Part shown: positions 61,469 to 64,000 of the stretch, piece by piece
Numbering within the stretch: the first letter of the stretch is position 1
Layout of the letters: each line of letters begins with the position of its first letter
Origin: Herbiconiux solani NBRC 106740
GTDB lineage: Bacteria > Actinomycetota > Actinomycetes > Actinomycetales > Microbacteriaceae
Reading direction: 5' to 3'
Length of the DNA stretch: 64,000 nucleotides
NCBI RefSeq assembly: GCF_001571005.1
Contig: NZ_BCST01000003.1
Location: 248,001-312,000, forward strand
The notes under the pieces: generated by a model
Database searches by the model: none
What the model was told of the DNA's origin: nothing
What the model saw: the letters and a program-made list of their open reading frames with translations, nothing else
Position numbers and translations under genes: made by a program

Positions 61469-61542
61469 GCGGATGTAGTTCAATGGTAGAACTTCAGCTT
61501 CCCAAGCTGATAGCGCGGGTTCGATTCCCGTCATCCGCTCCA
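61469..61542 (+). tRNA. tRNA-Gly (anticodon CCC)
   Basis: Acceptor GCGGATG pairs with CATCCGC; D arm TAGTTCAATGGTAGA, anticodon stem TCAGC/GCTGA with loop TTCCCAA (anticodon CCC), and T arm GCGGGTTCGATTCCCG are all intact. The 3' CCA is encoded. Confidence 0.96.
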
Positions 61543-61561
61543 CGAGGTCCATCATGGGTGG

Positions 61562-61960
61562 ATGGCCGATTCGAAGAGTTCAGTTCCGCGCACGATCGCG
61601 CGCATCGCACTGGGATCCGTCCTGGTGTTCGCCGGGATCTCGCACCTCACGTTCGCGCGCAAGGACTTCCAGGCCCAGGTGCCGGATTTCGTGCCGCTGA
61701 ACGACGACACCGTCGTGCTCGTCTCGGGGCTCGCCGAGATCGCACTCGGCTCGGCCCTGGTAGCCCTGCCGGGCAAGAAGAAGAGCGTCGGGCTCGTCGC
61801 CGCCGCCTTCTTCACGGCGATCTTCCCCGGCAACGTCTCGCAGTGGATCCACGGCCGCGACGCCTTCGGGCTCGACACCGACCGCCGGCGCGCGGTGCGA
61901 TTGTTCTTCCAGCCGGTGCTCGTCGCCCTCGCGCTCTGGTCGACCCGCCCGAAGCGCTGA
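61562..61960 (+). CDS. DoxX-like membrane protein
   Basis: A 132-residue protein with four hydrophobic segments (about residues 12-30, 50-68, 75-95 and 108-125). IALGSVLVFAGISHLTFARK and LSGLAEIALGSALVALPGKK-like parts match the DoxX/MauE-type membrane family. The GNVSQWIHGRDAFGLDTDRR loop before the last helix is conserved in it. Function unknown; relatives take part in redox stress at the membrane. Confidence 0.82.
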   Translation: MADSKSSVPRTIARIALGSVLVFAGISHLTFARKDFQAQVPDFVPLNDDTVVLVSGLAEIALGSALVALPGKKKSVGLVAAAFFTAIFPGNVSQWIHGRDAFGLDTDRRRAVRLFFQPVLVALALWSTRPKR

Positions 61961-61985
61961 CCGCCGCGCACTGGCCGACGCCGGG

Positions 61986-61991
61986 TAGATT
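61986..61991 (+). promoter_or_regulatory. -10 box, probable leaderless promoter of the nucleoside hydrolase
   Basis: TAGATT ends exactly 6 nt before the GTG at 61998; this decides against the in-frame GTG at 61992. Confidence 0.55.
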
Positions 61992-61997
61992 GTGGTC

Positions 61998-63014
61998 GTG
62001 ACCCACCGCGTTCTGCTCGACGTCGACACCGGGATCGACGACGCCCTCGCCATCATGTTCGCCGTCGCGCATCCCGAGATCGAGCTTCTCGGCATCACAT
62101 GCGTCGCGGGGAATACGTCGCTCGAGAACGTCGTCGCCAACACCTTGAAGGTGCTCGACGTCGCAGAGGCCCCGTCGATCCCCGTCGCCGCAGGATCCCG
62201 CCGGCCCCTGATCGAACCCGCCCGGGCCTCACACGTGCACGGCGGAGACGGCCTCGGCGACGTGGGCCTGCCGGTCTCGGCCCGCGAGGTCGACCCGCGT
62301 CACGCCTCCGACTTCCTCCGCGACACCCTGCTGGCCCAGGACGAGCCGGTGACGATCGTCGCCCTCGCGCCCCAGACGAACCTCGCGCTGCTGCTCCGCC
62401 AGTACCCCGAGGTGGTGCCGAAGATCGAGCGCATCCTCTTCATGGGCGGATCGGCCAGCGGCGGCAACGCGACCGCGGTCGCCGAGTTCAACGTCTGGCA
62501 CGACCCCGAGGCGGCCGCGATCGTGATCGACTCCGGCGTGCCCACCTTCATGTACGGCCTCGACGTCTTCAACCAGGTCACGATCGACGAGCGCGACGCC
62601 GACGAGCTCCTGCTCGGCCCGTCGGCCTCGGGCCGGCTCGCCGGCGCCCTGCTGCACCACCAGATGGCCGACGACGCCGAGGGCGAACCGAACCCCGACG
62701 GCTACGCCGGGCACATCGGCGATGCGGGCGCCGTCTGCGCACTGGTCGATCCGGAAGCCCTGCACGTCGAGCGGCGGCCCGTCCGGGTCGAGCTCGCGGG
62801 CGCGAGCCGTGGTCAGACCGTGGTCGACCGCCGCCAGCGGGTGGGGGAGGACGCGGTGCACGGAGCGCACGCCGCCCCCGACCGCACCCCCACGGGCGCC
62901 GCGGGAGGAACCGCGGGTGCTCTGGCCGGGCCCCTCCCGGTGGATGTCGCCCTCGACGTCGACCGCCTCCGCTACGCCCGGCTCTTCCTCGACACGATCG
63001 CGCTGCTGCCCTGA
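61998..63014 (+). CDS. Inosine-uridine-type nucleoside hydrolase
   Basis: A 338-residue purine/pyrimidine nucleoside N-ribohydrolase. The calcium-binding DVDTGIDDALAI is at residues 7-18, VAGNTSLENVVANTLKVLD follows, and MGGSASGGNATAVAEFNVWHDPEAA and a C-terminal HIGDAGAVCAL complete the active site. It releases bases from nucleosides for salvage. A Gly/Ala/Pro-rich loop near residues 295-315 is extra. The stop overlaps the next start (TGATG). Confidence 0.92.
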   Translation: MTHRVLLDVDTGIDDALAIMFAVAHPEIELLGITCVAGNTSLENVVANTLKVLDVAEAPSIPVAAGSRRPLIEPARASHVHGGDGLGDVGLPVSAREVDPRHASDFLRDTLLAQDEPVTIVALAPQTNLALLLRQYPEVVPKIERILFMGGSASGGNATAVAEFNVWHDPEAAAIVIDSGVPTFMYGLDVFNQVTIDERDADELLLGPSASGRLAGALLHHQMADDAEGEPNPDGYAGHIGDAGAVCALVDPEALHVERRPVRVELAGASRGQTVVDRRQRVGEDAVHGAHAAPDRTPTGAAGGTAGALAGPLPVDVALDVDRLRYARLFLDTIALLP

Positions 63015-64000
63015 TGGCGGGCGGGATGCGCGCGGTCAGCGAGGCGGAACGCACTGCCGAGTCCGGCGGCGGCGGTCCGGCACCGGTTGCGCTCGTCCGC
63101 GAGGGCACCTGGCTGCTTCCGCAGCCGATGCCGTCCGAGCATCTCCCGAAGCACACGCTGAGCTACCTGCTGCAGGACTCCGAGGGCGACCTCCACGTCG
63201 TCGATCCGGGAGTCGACGACGACCACAACCTCGACCGGCTGTTCGGCCTCATCCGGTCGATCGGCTCCGAGCCGTCCCGGCTGCGCACGGTCGTCTCGAC
63301 CCATCTGCACCACGACCACCTCGGTCTGGCCGGGCGGCTCCGGCGCGAGACCGGGGCGCTCGTCGCGATCCACCGCGCCGAGCAGGAGGCGGTGCTCGCC
63401 CTCGCCGCAGCCGCTCCCACCCGGGTGGCCGACGACGCCGAGCGGGCCGAACGCTGGGGCGTTCCCGCAGCCCGCCGCGCCGAACTCGCCGACGTCGCCG
63501 TGCGCGCGGCCCACTCGGCGCCGTTCGAGGCCGACCTGCTGCTCGAGCACGACGACCTCCTGCCCGTGCCGGGGCGCCGCATCCGCGTGCTGCACACCCC
63601 CGGCCACACGCCGGGGCACCTCGCCCTCGTCGAGGAGAGGACGACGGAGACGGAGACCGGCACGGGGACGGGCACGGACACGGACGCGGACGCCCGCGGC
63701 CTCCTCTTCACCGGAGACCTCCTGCTACCCACGATCTACCCCGGCCTCGGGCTCGGCGGCCAGGCCACGGATCCGGTCGCAGACTACCTCGCCTCGCTCG
63801 ACTCCCTGGCCCCCTACGCCGACTTCGAGGTGCTCCCGGGCCACGGCTACCGCTTCATCGGGGCCGCCCAGCGGATCGAGGAGACCCGGCACCACCACCT
63901 CACCCGATCGGCCGAGATCGCGGCGCTGCTCCGCGCGGATCCGGCCGCCTCCGTCTGGCGGATCGCCTCCGGGGTCGCCTGGACGGCGGGCTTCGAGAAT
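63014..64000 (+). CDS. MBL-fold metallo-hydrolase, partial at window end
   Basis: The first 329 codons of a metallo-beta-lactamase-fold protein. Metal ligands are STHLHHDHLG (HxHxDH), TPGHTPGHLAL, FTGDLLLP and LPGHGYR. It resembles the glyoxalase II-like hydrolases with an N-terminal YLLQDSEGDLHVVDPG. A Thr/Glu/Asp repeat (TETETGTGTGTDTDADA) interrupts the domain near residue 215. ATG at 63014 overlaps the nucleoside hydrolase stop by one base; ATG at 63026 is possible. The C-terminus lies beyond the window. Confidence 0.88.
   Translation, partial: MAGGMRAVSEAERTAESGGGGPAPVALVREGTWLLPQPMPSEHLPKHTLSYLLQDSEGDLHVVDPGVDDDHNLDRLFGLIRSIGSEPSRLRTVVSTHLHHDHLGLAGRLRRETGALVAIHRAEQEAVLALAAAAPTRVADDAERAERWGVPAARRAELADVAVRAAHSAPFEADLLLEHDDLLPVPGRRIRVLHTPGHTPGHLALVEERTTETETGTGTGTDTDADARGLLFTGDLLLPTIYPGLGLGGQATDPVADYLASLDSLAPYADFEVLPGHGYRFIGAAQRIEETRHHHLTRSAEIAALLRADPAASVWRIASGVAWTAGFEN

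Overview
The window is very GC-rich (about 70%) DNA from an actinobacterium, most likely a member of the Microbacteriaceae. The main reasons are a complete C50 carotenoid operon (crtE-crtB-crtI-crtYe-crtYf-crtEb with a divergent idi), an HspR/HAIR-controlled chaperone regulon, an MptB-type mannosyltransferase, a paired CrcB locus, frequent GTG starts and 4-nt stop/start overlaps, and very frequent GGATGC/GCATCC hexamers. There are no rRNA genes, insertion sequences, phage genes or CRISPR arrays. One tRNA (Gly, CCC) is present. Family assignments come from motifs read by eye, not from searches.

Layout. 1-4191: flavin reductase (cut by the window edge), two TetR regulators, gluconokinase, a YfcE-like phosphoesterase and a coiled-coil protein. 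4192-4449: two tandem hairpins with similar loops but different stems. 4450-13866: AEC transporter, membrane acyltransferase with a C-terminal SGNH domain, a GMC oxidoreductase operon led by an unannotated 39-codon ORF, a DUF6421-like/SDR pair and a second SDR. 14055-18955: two-component system and a NatAB-like ABC exporter. 18995-26922: threonine aldolase, AraC/VOC pair, copper-type P1B ATPase with CsoR and its operator, DedA, an acyltransferase-like membrane protein and a nitroreductase. 27013-28932: a lower-GC cell-wall-binding repeat protein. 28979-38700: clpB, mptB, a methyltransferase and the dnaK-grpE-dnaJ-hspR operon. 38907-45394: membrane-anchored HtrA protease, MFS exporter, crcB pair and a CopC/YcnI copper cluster. 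45602-50339: group 2 sigma factor, then two secreted low-complexity proteins, the second with ten chaplin-like repeats and a LALTG sorting signal. 50632-59358: APC permease and the carotenoid operon with idi. 59388-64000: a short AlaRS-like protein, dcd, tRNA-Gly, a DoxX-like protein, a nucleoside hydrolase and an MBL-fold hydrolase that runs off the window.

How it fits together. HspR (34752-35177) should control both chaperone loci through HAIR palindromes at 31274-31294, 38783-38803 and 38846-38866. CsoR (23457-23813) should control its own operon through TACCCCAGGGGGGTA at 21042-21056. The TetR at 428 probably controls the flavin reductase and perhaps the nitroreductase, because the same CGGAC-N4-GTCCG palindrome precedes both. 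Many genes look leaderless: a TANNNT box ends exactly 6 nt before ATG or GTG.

The least familiar material is (i) a 54-bp palindrome family present three times (12237, 50419, 50544), (ii) the tandem hairpins at 4267-4417, (iii) the ten-repeat chaplin-like surface protein, (iv) the 39-codon ORF plus fused dehydrogenase-subunit plus GMC operon, and (v) the short AlaRS paralogue.
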